A stretch of DNA of 64,000 nt from Candidatus Thiothrix sulfatifontis (GCA_022828425.1 CP094685.1:2232001-2296000); one strand, 5' to 3'; counted from the stretch's first letter, positions 1 through 12,836 are shown. A program made the numbers and translations. Notes: generated by a model not told the origin, from the sequence alone.

Positions 1-2
1 CA

Positions 3-227
3 GGCTTTAAGGTTCTGACACAAGAGACAGGACTATGGTCGAGTACACCAAATCCAGACATATCAGGTAATTACTATGTGATATACGGTAATGAAACATG
101 GGCATGGCAAAATTCCTCCAAGCAATCCAAGTACTTTGTTCATTGTGTTGGCAAAGCAGGTACTGCCGCCCCTGATAACCCAGCGATCCATGTTCTCCCA
201 ATAATCATGCAACTCTTGATGGAGTGA
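3..227 (+). CDS. C-terminal fragment of an Lcl/DUF1566-like protein (5' end outside the window)
   Basis: An open frame enters from the left edge and stops with TGA at 225-227, giving about 74 residues and no start. The pattern LWSSTP...YYVIYG...KYFVHCVGKAG resembles the end of Lcl/DUF1566 domains, where a WSST motif is followed by alternating aromatic strands and a final RCV-type strand. Such domains usually sit at the C-terminus of exported bacterial proteins. Two fuller proteins with a related head lie at 45.0-47.7 kb. The family call rests on this short pattern only. The opposite-strand frame here shows no protein-like features. Confidence 0.5.
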   Translation, partial: GFKVLTQETGLWSSTPNPDISGNYYVIYGNETWAWQNSSKQSKYFVHCVGKAGTAAPDNPAIHVLPIIMQLLME

Positions 228-240
228 TTTTGATCATGTG

Positions 241-1785
241 TTAGCTGTTCTCACACTCAAACCCGACGATATTGCGGGTTTGTTTGCTGAATTCGATGCC
301 GACCAGATATAACGCGCGTCCGTCGCGGTATTTATCGGCGTAGCGTTTGGTTTTGATTTGTGCCAATGCTGTGCCGCTGCTTTGTTCAGTGTCGATGGCT
401 TTGAACTCGAAAATAAATACCTTGTTGTCCACGATCGCGGTTAGGTCAATTTGTCCGGTGGCGGTGACATCTTCCGCAATGGTGGTCGCACCACAAGCGA
501 CCACGTGGGCGTAGAACAGGCTGGCGTAATAGCCTTCGTACTGGTCAATACTATTATTGCGATACCAATCGTGGGGGATGCTGGCGAAGAAGCGTTTGAA
601 CGTATCCCGTAGCCCGTCCATGTCTGCTTTTGCCAGTAGGCGGTAGATTTGTATGCTGGTTTGCGGGGCGCGACTGTTGGTTGGGGTGAGATAGCTTAGC
701 AAATGGGTAGTCAAACTGAGTTTGACTTCAAGGTTGGGGTAGCCTAAGACGAGACCCAATTGGTTGCCCATTTGCAGGGTTTCGTGGATGGTGAGGTAGC
801 CGGTTTGGAATAGCAGCACTTCGGCGGGGATATTGTCGATGTCAATACTGCCAAGGCTGGATTCTTGGACTTCGAGGTATTCCAGTTGTGGCAGGTAGTA
901 ATGTCCGGTTTTGAGCAAGGTCAGCAGAAAGCTGGGGGTAGCTGTTTCAAACCAGTAGCTGCGAAATTGTTGCCCTTTATCGACAAATAACAAGATGTCA
1001 AACGGATTGTAAACGGATTCTCCTAACCAGTTGTAGCCGTTATACCATGCCCTCACGCGTGCCATATCCGCGCCTTTTAGATGGTCATGAAAATGGTGTT
1101 CCAGTTCACTTTGGGTGTAGCCGCACAAGGCGCTGTAACGCGCATCCAGTGTGATGTCGTTGAGGTTGTTTAACCCGCTGAAAAGTGAGACTTGGGAAAA
1201 TTTGGATACGCCGGTCAATAGTACAAAGCGCAGCAGGGTGTCGCGCCCTTTCAGTACCGAATAGAGGTTTTTCAAACCGTCACGCAATTCGGCGGCGCGT
1301 TGGCTGTCCAGAATTTGGTCGAGAATGGGTTTGTCGTATTCGTCGATCAGCACTACCGCAGGTTGCCCGTAGTGTTCAACAGCTCGCTCAAGTAGGCGGG
1401 AAAATTGCAGGGGAATGTCATCCGTTCCGGGTAGTTCGATTTCTAGGCGTTTGGCATTGTCGTGCAACTGTGCGCGGATACGGTTATCCAGTTGCGCCCG
1501 GTCGGTATGCACGCCGTCGTTGAAGGTGATGTGGATGACGGGGTGTTTTTTTGTCCAGTCCCATAGCGGGTGAATGGCTAAGCCTTGGAACAATGATTCG
1601 TTGCCCTCGAAGAGTTCTTTGAGGGTGTCAACCAGCAGGGATTTACCGAAGCGGCGCGGGCGGGAGAGGAAGTGATAGCGGCTGGTTGTCACCAGTTGGT
1701 GAATCAGGGCGGTTTTGTCCACGTAGACGCAGCCGTCGTTGAGGATGCTGCTGAGGGTGCTGATGCCGATGGGGAGTTTTTTCAT
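241..1785 (-). CDS. AAA-ATPase-like protein with C-terminal PD-(D/E)XK nuclease-fold domain
   Basis: The 514-residue protein matches the architecture of the AAA-ATPase-like (PF09820) plus PDDEXK_9 (PF08011) family. Residues 1-200 hold the start KKLPIGISTLSSI, a P-loop-like RPRRFGKS and the acidic strand VVLIDEYDKP (Walker B-like). The C-terminus carries FIFEFKA followed by QIKTKRYADKY, the usual nuclease-fold signature. The start was placed at the ATG at 1785 because family members begin MKKLPIG; an upstream extension to 1878 would add 31 unrelated residues. The family is often multicopy in Bacteroidetes and Thiotrichales, and its function is not established. It is divergent from gnd. Confidence 0.88.
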   Translation of the reverse strand: MKKLPIGISTLSSILNDGCVYVDKTALIHQLVTTSRYHFLSRPRRFGKSLLVDTLKELFEGNESLFQGLAIHPLWDWTKKHPVIHITFNDGVHTDRAQLDNRIRAQLHDNAKRLEIELPGTDDIPLQFSRLLERAVEHYGQPAVVLIDEYDKPILDQILDSQRAAELRDGLKNLYSVLKGRDTLLRFVLLTGVSKFSQVSLFSGLNNLNDITLDARYSALCGYTQSELEHHFHDHLKGADMARVRAWYNGYNWLGESVYNPFDILLFVDKGQQFRSYWFETATPSFLLTLLKTGHYYLPQLEYLEVQESSLGSIDIDNIPAEVLLFQTGYLTIHETLQMGNQLGLVLGYPNLEVKLSLTTHLLSYLTPTNSRAPQTSIQIYRLLAKADMDGLRDTFKRFFASIPHDWYRNNSIDQYEGYYASLFYAHVVACGATTIAEDVTATGQIDLTAIVDNKVFIFEFKAIDTEQSSGTALAQIKTKRYADKYRDGRALYLVGIEFSKQTRNIVGFECENS

Positions 1786-1792
1786 ACAAGAT

Positions 1793-1802
1793 GCTTGCAA
1801 GC
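1793..1802. repeat. Perfect 10-bp palindrome just upstream of the AAA/PDDEXK gene
   Basis: GCTTGCAAGC is a perfect palindrome 7 bases 5' of the start codon of the AAA/nuclease gene. It could be an operator or lie in the 5' leader. A 7-bp inverted repeat (GGATGCC / GGCATCC) also lies at 1853-1880. Neither is matched here to a known regulator. Confidence 0.3.
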
Positions 1803-1942
1803 TGAGAACAAGGTTTAAGTATAGCGGAAGCGCTGAGGCAGGGTGTAAAAACGGATGCCTTCTACCTTCGGTGGGCATCCCTCCTACGCTCTGCTATCCT
1901 ACACCTACCCACCACCATACTTAACATGACAACGAGGTAGGC

Positions 1943-3399
<1,457 letters not shown>

Positions 3400-3403
<4 letters not shown>

Positions 3404-4899
3404 GTTGTGGTTGTGTGGGAATTTCGCACGCTTACGTTATTTTTGGGGCGACGGGCAATTTGGCGGTGCACAAGTTATTGCCAGCACTTTACCAACTGCA
3501 TTGCATGGGGCATTTGGCGGATGATGTGGAAATCCTCGGCTGCGGGCGCACCCCGTTTACGCAGGTTTCTTGGCAGGCAGAAGTGCGCCAGCAATTGGTA
3601 AAGCAAGGTGTGGCTGACGATGCGGCGTTGGAGGGGTTTATCCAGCGGCTGGATTATTTGGCGGGAAGTTTGACGGAGGCGACGTTTTACCAAGCCTTGG
3701 GCGCGTGGATTCAGAGCGATGGTGAATGCGCCAATAATGTGATTTTCTACCTCTCGGTCAGCCCGGATTTGTATGTCACTGTCACGGAAAGGTTGGCAGC
3801 GGCGCAATTGTTGGATGAGGCGCAAGGCTTTCGGCGCATGGTGATCGAAAAGCCATTTGGTCACGATTTGGAATCGGCGCGGACGTTGCAGCACAGCCTC
3901 AGCGAGCACCTTAAGGAAGAGCAGATTTACCGCATTGACCATTACGTGGGCAAAGAGGCGGTGCAAAATTTGCTGGTGCTGCGTTTCGCTAACCTGATTC
4001 TAGAGCCGTTGTGGAATCGTTATCACATTGACCACATTCAGATTACCCACGCGGAAACGGTAGGGGTGGACGGGCGTGCCAGCTATTACGACAAGAGCGG
4101 CGGGGCGGTGCGCGACATGATTCAAAGCCATTTGCTGCAAGTGATGGCGTTGCTGGCAATGGAACCACCCGTGTCGTTGGAAGCGGAAGCCTTGCGCAAT
4201 GAAAAGGTCAAAGTGTTGCAATCCATTCGTCCGGTGAATTTGGAGGCGCTTGCGACTCATGCGATACGCGGGCAATACGCGGCGGGCGAGGTGAAGGGTG
4301 AGGCTGTCCCCGGTTATTTGCAGGAAATGGGGGTGGCAGCGGGTAGCCATACCGAATCTTATGCGGCGATGAAGCTGTATATCGACAATTGGCGTTGGAA
4401 GGATGTGCCGTTTTATTTGCGCACGGGCAAGCGCTTGAAAGAGCGGCGGTCGTTGGTGGCAGTACGTTTTAAGCAGCCGCCGATGCAGTTGTTTAAGGGC
4501 AGCGGGGTGTATCAGCCGCATCCGAATTGGTTGCTGATTGGGATTCAGCCAGAAGACGCGGTGCGCATGGAAATTTCCGCGAAAGTGCCGGGGCTGGAAA
4601 TGCACACGCGCCAGATTGTGATGGATGCGTCGGTGAGTACGCCGGGTGAGCGCAAGGCAGAGGCGTATGAGGAATTGTTGCTGGATGTGATCAAGGGCGA
4701 CCGTTCGTTGTTTTTGCGCTATGACGAGGTGAAAGCCGCGTGGACGGTGGTTGATCCGGTGATGCAGCGTTGGGCTGATGATGAGCAGTTGCCGTTGCAA
4801 TACCCCGCAGGTGGTTGGGGGCCGAAGGCGGCGGAAAAGATTTTTGGGGATTCGGATCGCGCGTGGCGGCATACCTTGTCGTGCAATGGAGGTGAGTAA
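3400..4899 (+). CDS. zwf: Glucose-6-phosphate 1-dehydrogenase
   Basis: It oxidises glucose 6-phosphate to 6-phosphoglucono-1,5-lactone with reduction of NADP+. The nucleotide-binding motif FGATGNLAVHKLLPAL is near residues 13-28. The active-site segment RIDHYVGKEAVQNLLVLRF and ETVGVDGRASYYDKSG are intact. The start was set at the ATG at 3400, which overlaps the gnd stop as ATGA and is preceded by GGAGG; an in-frame start at 3352 would run through the gnd end. That gives 499 residues, close to the usual 490-510. It overlaps pgl at TAATG, so the three genes are probably translated in a coupled way. Confidence 0.97.
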
Positions 4900-5549
4900 T
4901 GTTACCAGCGAATACAGAAGTGTTGGTGGATGCGGAGGCGGTGGCGCAGCGGGCGTGTGAGTGGATTGCAGCGGCGGCAGCGGTGGCGATTCGTGAGCGC
5001 GGGGTGTTTCGCTTGGTACTGGCGGGGGGCGGTACGCCGCAGCGGGCGTATGTTTTGCTGGCGGATACGTTGCAGGATTGGGATCGGTGGGAGATTTTTT
5101 GGGGGGATGAGCGGTGTTTGCCAGTTGAGCATGTCGAGCGTAATTCGCGGATGAGCTTGCCAACGGCGCGGCGGTTTCCGATTCCGGCGGAGTTGGGGGC
5201 GGCAGCGGCGGCGGTGGCGTATGCGCAGACGATTAGTGAGAAATTGCCGTTTGATGTGGTGATGTTGGGGATGGGGGAAGATGGGCATACGGCGAGTTTG
5301 TTTCCGGGGTTTGTGGATGATCCCGCCGCGTTAACACAGACCGTGTTTGATGCGCCGAAGCCGCCGCCGGAGCGGGTGAGTTTGAGTGTGGCGGCGTTGC
5401 AGGCGTGTCGGCAGCAATTGGTGTTGGTCACGGGGGCGGGTAAGGTTGAGGCGTTGGCGCAATGGCGTAGCGGGGCGCGTTTGCCGATTGCGTTGGCGGT
5501 GCGGGAGGATGCTTGCTTGTTGGTGGATATTGCCGCTTACGGTCAATAG
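4899..5549 (+). CDS. pgl: 6-phosphogluconolactonase
   Basis: It hydrolyses 6-phosphogluconolactone to 6-phosphogluconate, the step between Zwf and Gnd, so the operon encodes the full oxidative branch. Signatures are LVLAGGGTPQRAY, FWGDERCLP with NSRM, and MLGMGEDGHTASLFPG, the glucosamine-6-phosphate isomerase-like fold with its catalytic Asp-Gly-His loop. At 216 residues it is a little shorter than many homologues (225-250). The gene begins inside the zwf stop (TAATG). Its coding strand is noticeably G-rich compared with its neighbours. Confidence 0.95.
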   Translation: MLPANTEVLVDAEAVAQRACEWIAAAAAVAIRERGVFRLVLAGGGTPQRAYVLLADTLQDWDRWEIFWGDERCLPVEHVERNSRMSLPTARRFPIPAELGAAAAAVAYAQTISEKLPFDVVMLGMGEDGHTASLFPGFVDDPAALTQTVFDAPKPPPERVSLSVAALQACRQQLVLVTGAGKVEALAQWRSGARLPIALAVREDACLLVDIAAYGQ

Positions 5550-5580
5550 TTGGCATTCCCCCGACAAACGGGCAAAATAA

Positions 5581-7423
<1,843 letters not shown>

Positions 7424-7438
<15 letters not shown>

Positions 7439-8011
7439 ATCCACGCCCGCCTGTTTGAGCATTTCACTCAAACGAATCAGCGGCAACCCCATCAAGGCGC
7501 TGGGGTCGTCGCCGTGCATACGCTTAAATAAAGTAATTCCCAAACTTTCCGAACGGAAACTCCCTGCACAGTTGTACGGCTGATCTTTGCGCAGGTACGC
7601 ATCAATTTCAGCATCGTTCAATTCACGAAAATCCACCGCAAATGGCACAACATCCAACTGATACAACCCATCACGGCTGTCATACAGGCACAAGCCCGTC
7701 AGGAACGCGACCGTTTGCCCCGATGAGTTTTGTAATTGCTGCATGGCATTCTCATGATTACCCGGTTTGCCGATCACTTGCTCGTGTAAAACCGCACACT
7801 GATCCGAACCAATAATCAATGCATCCGGGTGTTGCGCCGCGACCGCTTGGGCTTTCTGCAAGGATAAGCGCAACACCATCTCACGCGCACTTTCACCGTC
7901 CAGACGGGTTTCGTCGATGTCGGGGGCGGCAGTGTTAAAGGGGCAATGCAGGCGTTGCATCAGTTCGCGGCGGTAGGGGGAGGTCGAGCCAAGGATCAAA
8001 GTTCGCGTCAT
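7424..8011 (-). CDS. yceF: Maf-family nucleotide pyrophosphatase, YceF (7-methyl-GTP) subfamily
   Basis: Maf proteins are house-cleaning pyrophosphatases; the YceF branch prefers 7-methyl-GTP. The N-terminal LGSTSPYRRELM and the motif LIIGSDQ are the Maf signatures. AGSFRSESLGITLF and GLPLIRLSEML match YceF rather than the dTTP/UTP-type YhdE branch. The length of 195 fits. It is divergent from yceD, as is usual in Gammaproteobacteria. A TATAAT on the minus strand at 8054-8059 could be its -10 box, but I see no good -35 for it. Confidence 0.93.
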
Positions 8012-8046
8012 CGTTTAAAGTATCCCAATAAAAAAACAGAAATTTC

Positions 8047-8076
8047 TTTACACATTATAGGCTGGATTCATATAAT
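8047..8076 (+). promoter_or_regulatory. Strong sigma-70-type promoter for yceD-rpmF
   Basis: A -35 box TTTACA (8047-8052) and a perfect -10 TATAAT (8071-8076) are separated by 18 bases. Transcription would begin near 8082-8084, only a few bases before the yceD ATG at 8086, so the transcript would be leaderless or nearly so. A minus-strand TATAAT at 8054-8059 lies between the two plus-strand boxes, so divergent polymerases could compete. Confidence 0.72.
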
Positions 8077-8085
8077 CCCGCGCTT

Positions 8086-8631
8086 ATGTTGAACAGACTA
8101 CCCGTAGACGTTAATCCCTTTAAACTGGTTGAGCAAGGAAGATGCTTAACCGGTGTTGTGCCGTTGCAGCAATTACCGCGTTTGGCGGCGCTTGCTTTAG
8201 ATGGAACGGAGGATATGGCCGTCACATTGGACTTCACCCGCAGTGCAGGTGGTCGCCCAATGATCAAAGGGCATATCCGTGGCAATATCGTGTTGGAATG
8301 CCAACGTTGTATGCAGCCCGTGACTATTGCCCTTGATGCGCCCGTACAAGTAGCACTGACAACGTTTGAGTCGGATGAACGCCCCGAACAAGAAGGCTTA
8401 GAGGCTTGGTTGATCGAGGATGAACGGCTGTTTATACAGGATTTCGTTGAAGATGAAATTCTTCTGGCTCTGCCTTTAGTGGCAAAGCACGAACAGTGTG
8501 AACCGTTGCGCAAGTTGATTGAAGCCTTGCCGTCGGATGAGCCTGTTACAGAAAATGAGCAAGAGGATGTTGCGGCGAGCGCCAAAAAAAATCCCTTTGC
8601 AGTGTTAAAAAATTGGAAAAAACCGGAGTAA
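8086..8631 (+). CDS. yceD: YceD/DUF177 protein (23S rRNA accumulation protein)
   Basis: YceD proteins are linked to 23S rRNA accumulation and are nearly always encoded just before rpmF, as here (6-base gap). The conserved pair LECQRCMQPV is at about residues 67-76. The acidic segment FVEDEILLALPLV and the C-terminal NPFAVLKNWKK are family hallmarks. The 181-residue length is normal. No Shine-Dalgarno precedes the start, and the upstream promoter predicts an almost leaderless mRNA. Confidence 0.93.
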   Translation: MLNRLPVDVNPFKLVEQGRCLTGVVPLQQLPRLAALALDGTEDMAVTLDFTRSAGGRPMIKGHIRGNIVLECQRCMQPVTIALDAPVQVALTTFESDERPEQEGLEAWLIEDERLFIQDFVEDEILLALPLVAKHEQCEPLRKLIEALPSDEPVTENEQEDVAASAKKNPFAVLKNWKKPE

Positions 8632-8637
8632 CAGACT

Positions 8638-8832
8638 ATGGCAGTCGGTCAAGCTCGAATGACTCGTTCAAAACGCGGTATGCGCCGTTCACACGATTCC
8701 CTGAAAAACCCTACGTTGTCAGTGGATGCGACTTCAGGTGAAACGCACCTGCGTCATCACATGACGAAAGACGGTTTCTATCGTGGTCGTCAGATCATCA
8801 AAACAGCCGTTGAAGTGGATGACGAAGCGTAA
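8638..8832 (+). CDS. rpmF: 50S ribosomal protein L32
   Basis: This is a small structural protein of the large ribosomal subunit, 64 residues. The N-terminus [20 protein letters not shown] is the standard bacterial L32 signature. The usual zinc-ribbon cysteines found in some L32 proteins are absent, giving the zinc-independent form. It is followed by a clear intrinsic terminator before plsX. Confidence 0.98.
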   Translation: MAVGQARMTRSKRGMRRSHDSLKNPTLSVDATSGETHLRHHMTKDGFYRGRQIIKTAVEVDDEA

Positions 8833-8872
8833 GTGGTAACACGTTACGCTGCTTCTCAACACAATCAACGAA

Positions 8873-8901
8873 AATCGCGGGCTTGACCCGCGATTTTTTT
8901 T
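8873..8901 (+). terminator. Rho-independent terminator after rpmF
   Basis: A perfect 9-bp stem AATCGCGGG / CCCGCGATT with a 5-base loop (CTTGA) runs into a T tract at 8894-8901. It separates rpmF from plsX, which starts 17 bases later. It may act partially, since rpmF and plsX are usually co-transcribed. Confidence 0.9.
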
Positions 8902-8917
8902 CAAGAAAGGGGATAGC

Positions 8918-9946
8918 ATGGCTGAACAGTATCGCATCGCATTGGATGCGATGGGTGGTGATCACGGCTTGTCAGTAGTAGTGCCAGCCGCTCTGAACGC
9001 TTTGAAACAATACCAAGATCTTGCGTTGATCTTGGTCGGTGATGAAGTCCAAATCAACGCCTTGCTGGAACAGCATCAAGCGTTATCCACGCCTAATTTG
9101 CGCATTCATCACGCCTCGCAAGTGGTGCAAATGGATGAGTCCCCCGCCGTTGCCCTCAAAAACAAAAAAGACTCCTCCATGCGGGTAGCCATTAATCTGG
9201 TGAAAGCGGGCGAAGCCAATGCTGCTGTCAGCGCCGGTAACACGGGTGCGCTCATGGCAACGGCACGTTTTGTGCTGAAAACCCTGCCCGGTATTGACCG
9301 CCCCGCGATTTGCACCGCGATTCCTTCCATGCACGGGCATACGCACATGCTTGATTTAGGCGCAAATGTGGATTCTGAAGCTGAACATTTATACCAGTTC
9401 GCCCTCATGGGATCAGAATTAGTCAAAGCCATTGATAACAAAGCCAACCCTAAGGTCGGTCTGCTCAATATTGGGCAAGAGGCCATTAAGGGAAATGAGC
9501 AGGTAAAAGCCGCGAATGCCTTACTACAAGGTTGCCCACTGAATTACATTGGGTATGTGGAAGGCGATGACATTTACCAAAGCGATGTGGATGTGGTGGT
9601 CTGTGACGGGTTTGTCGGCAATGTGGCGCTGAAAACCAGTGAGGGCTTGGCGAAAATGGTTTCTGCCCAGCTCAAAGCCGGTTATAGCGCCAATCTGTTT
9701 ACGAAATTAGCCGCATTAATTTCCATGCCGGTATTGAAAGCATTCCGCCGCAAATTTGACCCTAGGCGCTATAATGGGGCAAGTTTGCTAGGGTTGCAGG
9801 GTATTGTGGTCAAAAGCCACGGTGGTGCGGACAGTTTGGCATTTGCTAATGCTATCGGTATTGCACGCAGTGCTGTTATCAGCAATGTCCCACAACGTAT
9901 TCATAAACAACTAGAAAGTTTGCACACACAGAGGCAGAGCGCATGA
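8918..9946 (+). CDS. plsX: Phosphate acyltransferase PlsX
   Basis: It makes acyl-phosphate from acyl-ACP for phospholipid synthesis, in a peripheral membrane location. The N-terminus [11 protein letters not shown] is diagnostic. [11 protein letters not shown] and [17 protein letters not shown] are conserved PlsX segments, and the C-terminal half has [15 protein letters not shown]. The length of 342 is typical. An AAAGG ribosome-binding site lies just before the ATG and immediately after the rpmF terminator. The end overlaps fabH by 4 bases. Confidence 0.97.
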   Translation: MAEQYRIALDAMGGDHGLSVVVPAALNALKQYQDLALILVGDEVQINALLEQHQALSTPNLRIHHASQVVQMDESPAVALKNKKDSSMRVAINLVKAGEANAAVSAGNTGALMATARFVLKTLPGIDRPAICTAIPSMHGHTHMLDLGANVDSEAEHLYQFALMGSELVKAIDNKANPKVGLLNIGQEAIKGNEQVKAANALLQGCPLNYIGYVEGDDIYQSDVDVVVCDGFVGNVALKTSEGLAKMVSAQLKAGYSANLFTKLAALISMPVLKAFRRKFDPRRYNGASLLGLQGIVVKSHGGADSLAFANAIGIARSAVISNVPQRIHKQLESLHTQRQSA

Positions 9947-10911
9947 TCTATTCTCGTATTGCTGGTACTGGCAGTTATTTGCCTGAAAAAATCCTGACCA
10001 ATCACGATCTTGAAAAGATGGTGGATACCACTGATGAGTGGATTTTTGAACGTACCGGCATTCGGGAACGTCACATTGTGGATATGGAAAGCGCTTCCGA
10101 CATGGCAGAACACGCTGCCCGCCGCGCGTTGGAGATGGCAGGCAAACGCCCTGAAGACGTTGATTTGATTATTGTTGGTACGTCCACGCCAGATTTGGTT
10201 TTCCCTAGTACCGCGTGCTTATTGCAAAATAATTTGGGCATCCGCAACGGCGGCGCAGCATTTGATGTGCAAGCCGCGTGTTCCGGCTTCGTCTTCGCCT
10301 TGAGCGTGGCAGATAAGTTTGTGCGCAGCGGCGCGAGCAAATGCGCTCTGGTGGTGGGTGCAGAAGCGATGTCCAAAATTTTGGATTGGACGGATCGCGG
10401 TACTTGTATTTTATTCGGCGATGGTGCGGGTGCGGTGGTGTTAGAAGCCAGTGATGAAGCAGGCATTTTGTCTACCCACATTCATGCGGATGGCGCTTAC
10501 GAACATTTGTTGAGCGTGAACGCAGGCATTTCAAGGAATATGGAAATGTTGCGGGCTGAAGGTGCCTTGATGCAAATGCGTGGCAACGAAGTTTTCAAGG
10601 TAGCCGTCAATACTTTAGGGCGGATTGTGGATGAAACCCTTGAAGCGAATGGCATGACCAAAGCCGATGTGAATTGGTTAGTGCCGCATCAAGCCAATAT
10701 CCGCATTATTCAAGCCACCGCGAAAAAATTGGATATGTCGATGGATCACGTCGTAGTCACGGTCGAAACGCATGGCAATACGTCCTCCGCCTCCGTGCCG
10801 TTGGCATTGGATACCGCCGTGCGTGACGGGCGTATCAAGCGCGGCGAAATCATTTTGCTGGAAGCCTTCGGTGGCGGCTTTACCTGGGGTTCAGCCCTAA
10901 TCAGGTTCTAA
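9943..10911 (+). CDS. fabH: Beta-ketoacyl-ACP synthase III
   Basis: It condenses acetyl-CoA with malonyl-ACP to start type II fatty acid synthesis. The catalytic triad is visible: Cys in [12 protein letters not shown], His in [12 protein letters not shown] and Asn in [11 protein letters not shown]. The N-terminus [13 protein letters not shown] is standard. At 322 residues it has the expected length. It overlaps plsX (ATGA) and the following CYTH gene (TAATG). fabD, fabG and acpP, which often follow fabH, are not here. Confidence 0.97.
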   Translation: MIYSRIAGTGSYLPEKILTNHDLEKMVDTTDEWIFERTGIRERHIVDMESASDMAEHAARRALEMAGKRPEDVDLIIVGTSTPDLVFPSTACLLQNNLGIRNGGAAFDVQAACSGFVFALSVADKFVRSGASKCALVVGAEAMSKILDWTDRGTCILFGDGAGAVVLEASDEAGILSTHIHADGAYEHLLSVNAGISRNMEMLRAEGALMQMRGNEVFKVAVNTLGRIVDETLEANGMTKADVNWLVPHQANIRIIQATAKKLDMSMDHVVVTVETHGNTSSASVPLALDTAVRDGRIKRGEIILLEAFGGGFTWGSALIRF

Positions 10912-11396
10912 TGGCAACAGAAATCGAACGTAAATTTTTGCTGGTATCGGATGCGTGGCGAGCCTTAATCAGCCGCTCCGAATCTTTCCGCCAAGGCTAT
11001 TTGAGCAGCAGCAAACGTGCCTCTGTGCGGGTACGCATTGCCGATGACACCGCCACGCTCAATATCAAAGGCATGACCTTGGGCATCCAACGCCCGGAAT
11101 ACGAATACGAAATCCCGTTGCCTGACGCGACGGAATTGTTAGATCAGTTGTGCGAACGCCCGCTGATTGAAAAGACCCGCCATTTCATCGAGTTTGGCGG
11201 CAAACTGTGGGAAATAGATGAATTCCACGGTGACAACGCAGGCTTAATTGTCGCGGAAGTCGAACTCGATGCACCGGATGATGTAATCCCCATGCCCCAC
11301 TGGGCAGGTGCAGACGTTTCGCATTTGGAACGCTATTACAACGTCCGTCTTACGCAATATCCCTACAGCCGCTGGTCGGCTGAGGAACGAGGTTAA
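10911..11396 (+). CDS. CYTH-domain protein, probable inorganic triphosphatase-like enzyme
   Basis: The protein begins with EIERKFL, the ExExK metal and phosphate-binding motif of the CYTH (triphosphate tunnel metalloenzyme) fold. Charged strands follow ([35 protein letters not shown]) and would line the tunnel. At 161 residues it is a stand-alone CYTH domain without a CHAD partner. Known members hydrolyse tripolyphosphate or related compounds; the substrate here is unknown. Its start overlaps the fabH stop. Confidence 0.88.
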   Translation: MATEIERKFLLVSDAWRALISRSESFRQGYLSSSKRASVRVRIADDTATLNIKGMTLGIQRPEYEYEIPLPDATELLDQLCERPLIEKTRHFIEFGGKLWEIDEFHGDNAGLIVAEVELDAPDDVIPMPHWAGADVSHLERYYNVRLTQYPYSRWSAEERG

Positions 11397-11403
11397 TTAC
11401 ACA

Positions 11404-12750
11404 ATGCTATTTTCTGAACTCGGCTTGTCCGAGCCGCTGTTGCGTGCCATCAGCGAACAGGGTTACGACACCCCCACTCCTATTCAAGCACAAGGTATTC
11501 CTGCTGTCCTGTCTGGTCGCGACATTATGGCGGCGGCGCAAACGGGTACGGGTAAAACCGCTGGTTTCACTTTACCGATGCTGCATTTGCTCTCGGCGAA
11601 CGGCAATGCGCCCAAATCCAACCACATCCGCGCTTTAGTGCTGACCCCGACCCGCGAACTGGCGGCTCAAGTCGGCGAAAGCGTGCGCGATTACGGCAAA
11701 AATCTGCCGCTGACCTCTACCGTCGTGTTCGGCGGCGTGAGTGCTAACCCGCAAATGATGGCGTTACGCCGTGGCTTAGACATTCTGGTAGCAACACCGG
11801 GGCGTTTGCTGGATTTGTACGACCAAAACGCGGTGAAGTTTTCCCAAGTGGAAATGCTGGTGCTGGACGAAGCGGATCGCATGTTGGACATGGGTTTTAT
11901 CCGCGACATCCGCAAGATTCTGGCGTTGTTGCCGAAGCGTCGCCAAACCTTGATGTTCTCCGCGACCTTCTCCGATGACATCGTGGCACTGACCAAGGGT
12001 TTATTGAATAACCCTGTGCAAATCTCGGTTAGCCCACGCAACGCAGCGGCGAATACCGTGACGCAATCGGTTTTCTTGGTGGATAAAGCGCGTAAAACCG
12101 CGTTGTTGAGCCACTTAATCCGTGAAAATCAGTGGGAACAAGTGCTGGTATTCTCGCGTACTAAACACGGCGCAAACCGTTTGGCTGAAAAGCTAGAACG
12201 CGATGGCGTAACGGCGGCGGCGATTCACGGCAACAAAAGCCAAGGTGCACGTACCAAAGCGTTGGCTGATTTCAAGCAAGGCAATATTCGCGTGCTGGTA
12301 GCGACTGACATCGCCGCTCGTGGCTTGGATATTGAGCAATTGCCACACGTGATCAACTTCGAGTTGCCGAACGTGTCGGAAGATTACGTGCATCGCATTG
12401 GGCGTACCGGGCGTGCGGGCGCGACGGGTGAAGCGATTTCTTTGGTTGAGCCGGAAGAATACGGTTTCCTCAAAGGCATCGAAAAGCTCATCAAGCAGCA
12501 ATTGCCGCGTGAACCGTTGCCGACGATCAGCGTTGCGCCGACGCGGGCGTTGACTGCCGCCGAGATTGCGAAAGATGCGGAGGCGGATCGTCCGCGCCCT
12601 GCACAGCATCGCCCAGCAAATCGCCGGAGTAGCTCGCAGAAAAGTGATGTCCGCAAGGCGGCTGGTTTGCCGCCGGTAAAGAAAGCGGAAGGTGCAGCGG
12701 CGAGCAAGCCGCGTCGCCGTCGCCCGAATAAGCCGAAAGCGGTCGCGTAA
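11404..12750 (+). CDS. DEAD-box ATP-dependent RNA helicase, RhlE type
   Basis: It unwinds or remodels RNA with ATP. All motifs are intact: Q motif [11 protein letters not shown], motif I AQTGTGKT, Ia [20 protein letters not shown], and C-terminal [17 protein letters not shown] and [11 protein letters not shown] basic low-complexity tail (about residues 385-448, rich in Arg, Lys and Ala) is typical of RhlE-like helicases. The start was set at the ATG at 11404 ([10 protein letters not shown]), 7 bases after the CYTH stop; the open frame extends upstream inside the CYTH gene but has no helicase-like sequence. Confidence 0.94.
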   Translation: MLFSELGLSEPLLRAISEQGYDTPTPIQAQGIPAVLSGRDIMAAAQTGTGKTAGFTLPMLHLLSANGNAPKSNHIRALVLTPTRELAAQVGESVRDYGKNLPLTSTVVFGGVSANPQMMALRRGLDILVATPGRLLDLYDQNAVKFSQVEMLVLDEADRMLDMGFIRDIRKILALLPKRRQTLMFSATFSDDIVALTKGLLNNPVQISVSPRNAAANTVTQSVFLVDKARKTALLSHLIRENQWEQVLVFSRTKHGANRLAEKLERDGVTAAAIHGNKSQGARTKALADFKQGNIRVLVATDIAARGLDIEQLPHVINFELPNVSEDYVHRIGRTGRAGATGEAISLVEPEEYGFLKGIEKLIKQQLPREPLPTISVAPTRALTAAEIAKDAEADRPRPAQHRPANRRSSSQKSDVRKAAGLPPVKKAEGAAASKPRRRRPNKPKAVA

Positions 12751-12762
12751 ACCCCGTATTGT

Positions 12763-12790
12763 CAGCCGCTGCTCTTGGCAAGCGCGGCTG
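12763..12790 (+). terminator. Possible hairpin terminator after the DEAD-box helicase gene
   Basis: CAGCCGC (12763-12769) pairs with GCGGCTG (12784-12790), and an inner GCT/AGC can extend the stem. No T tract follows, so intrinsic termination is uncertain. Confidence 0.35.
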
Positions 12791-12836
12791 GCTGTGATTG
12801 AATGCTTGACTGATTTTTTGCTTATTCAGGCCAATC

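Noticed and set aside
7-201. 64-codon minus-strand frame at the left edge
   Set aside because: It lies opposite the plus-strand DUF1566-like tail, has no recognisable domain or ribosome site, and its composition looks random.
4000-5163. 387-codon minus-strand frame across zwf and pgl
   Set aside because: It is a Pro/His/Arg-rich shadow of the G-rich coding strand of zwf-pgl, both of which are certain.
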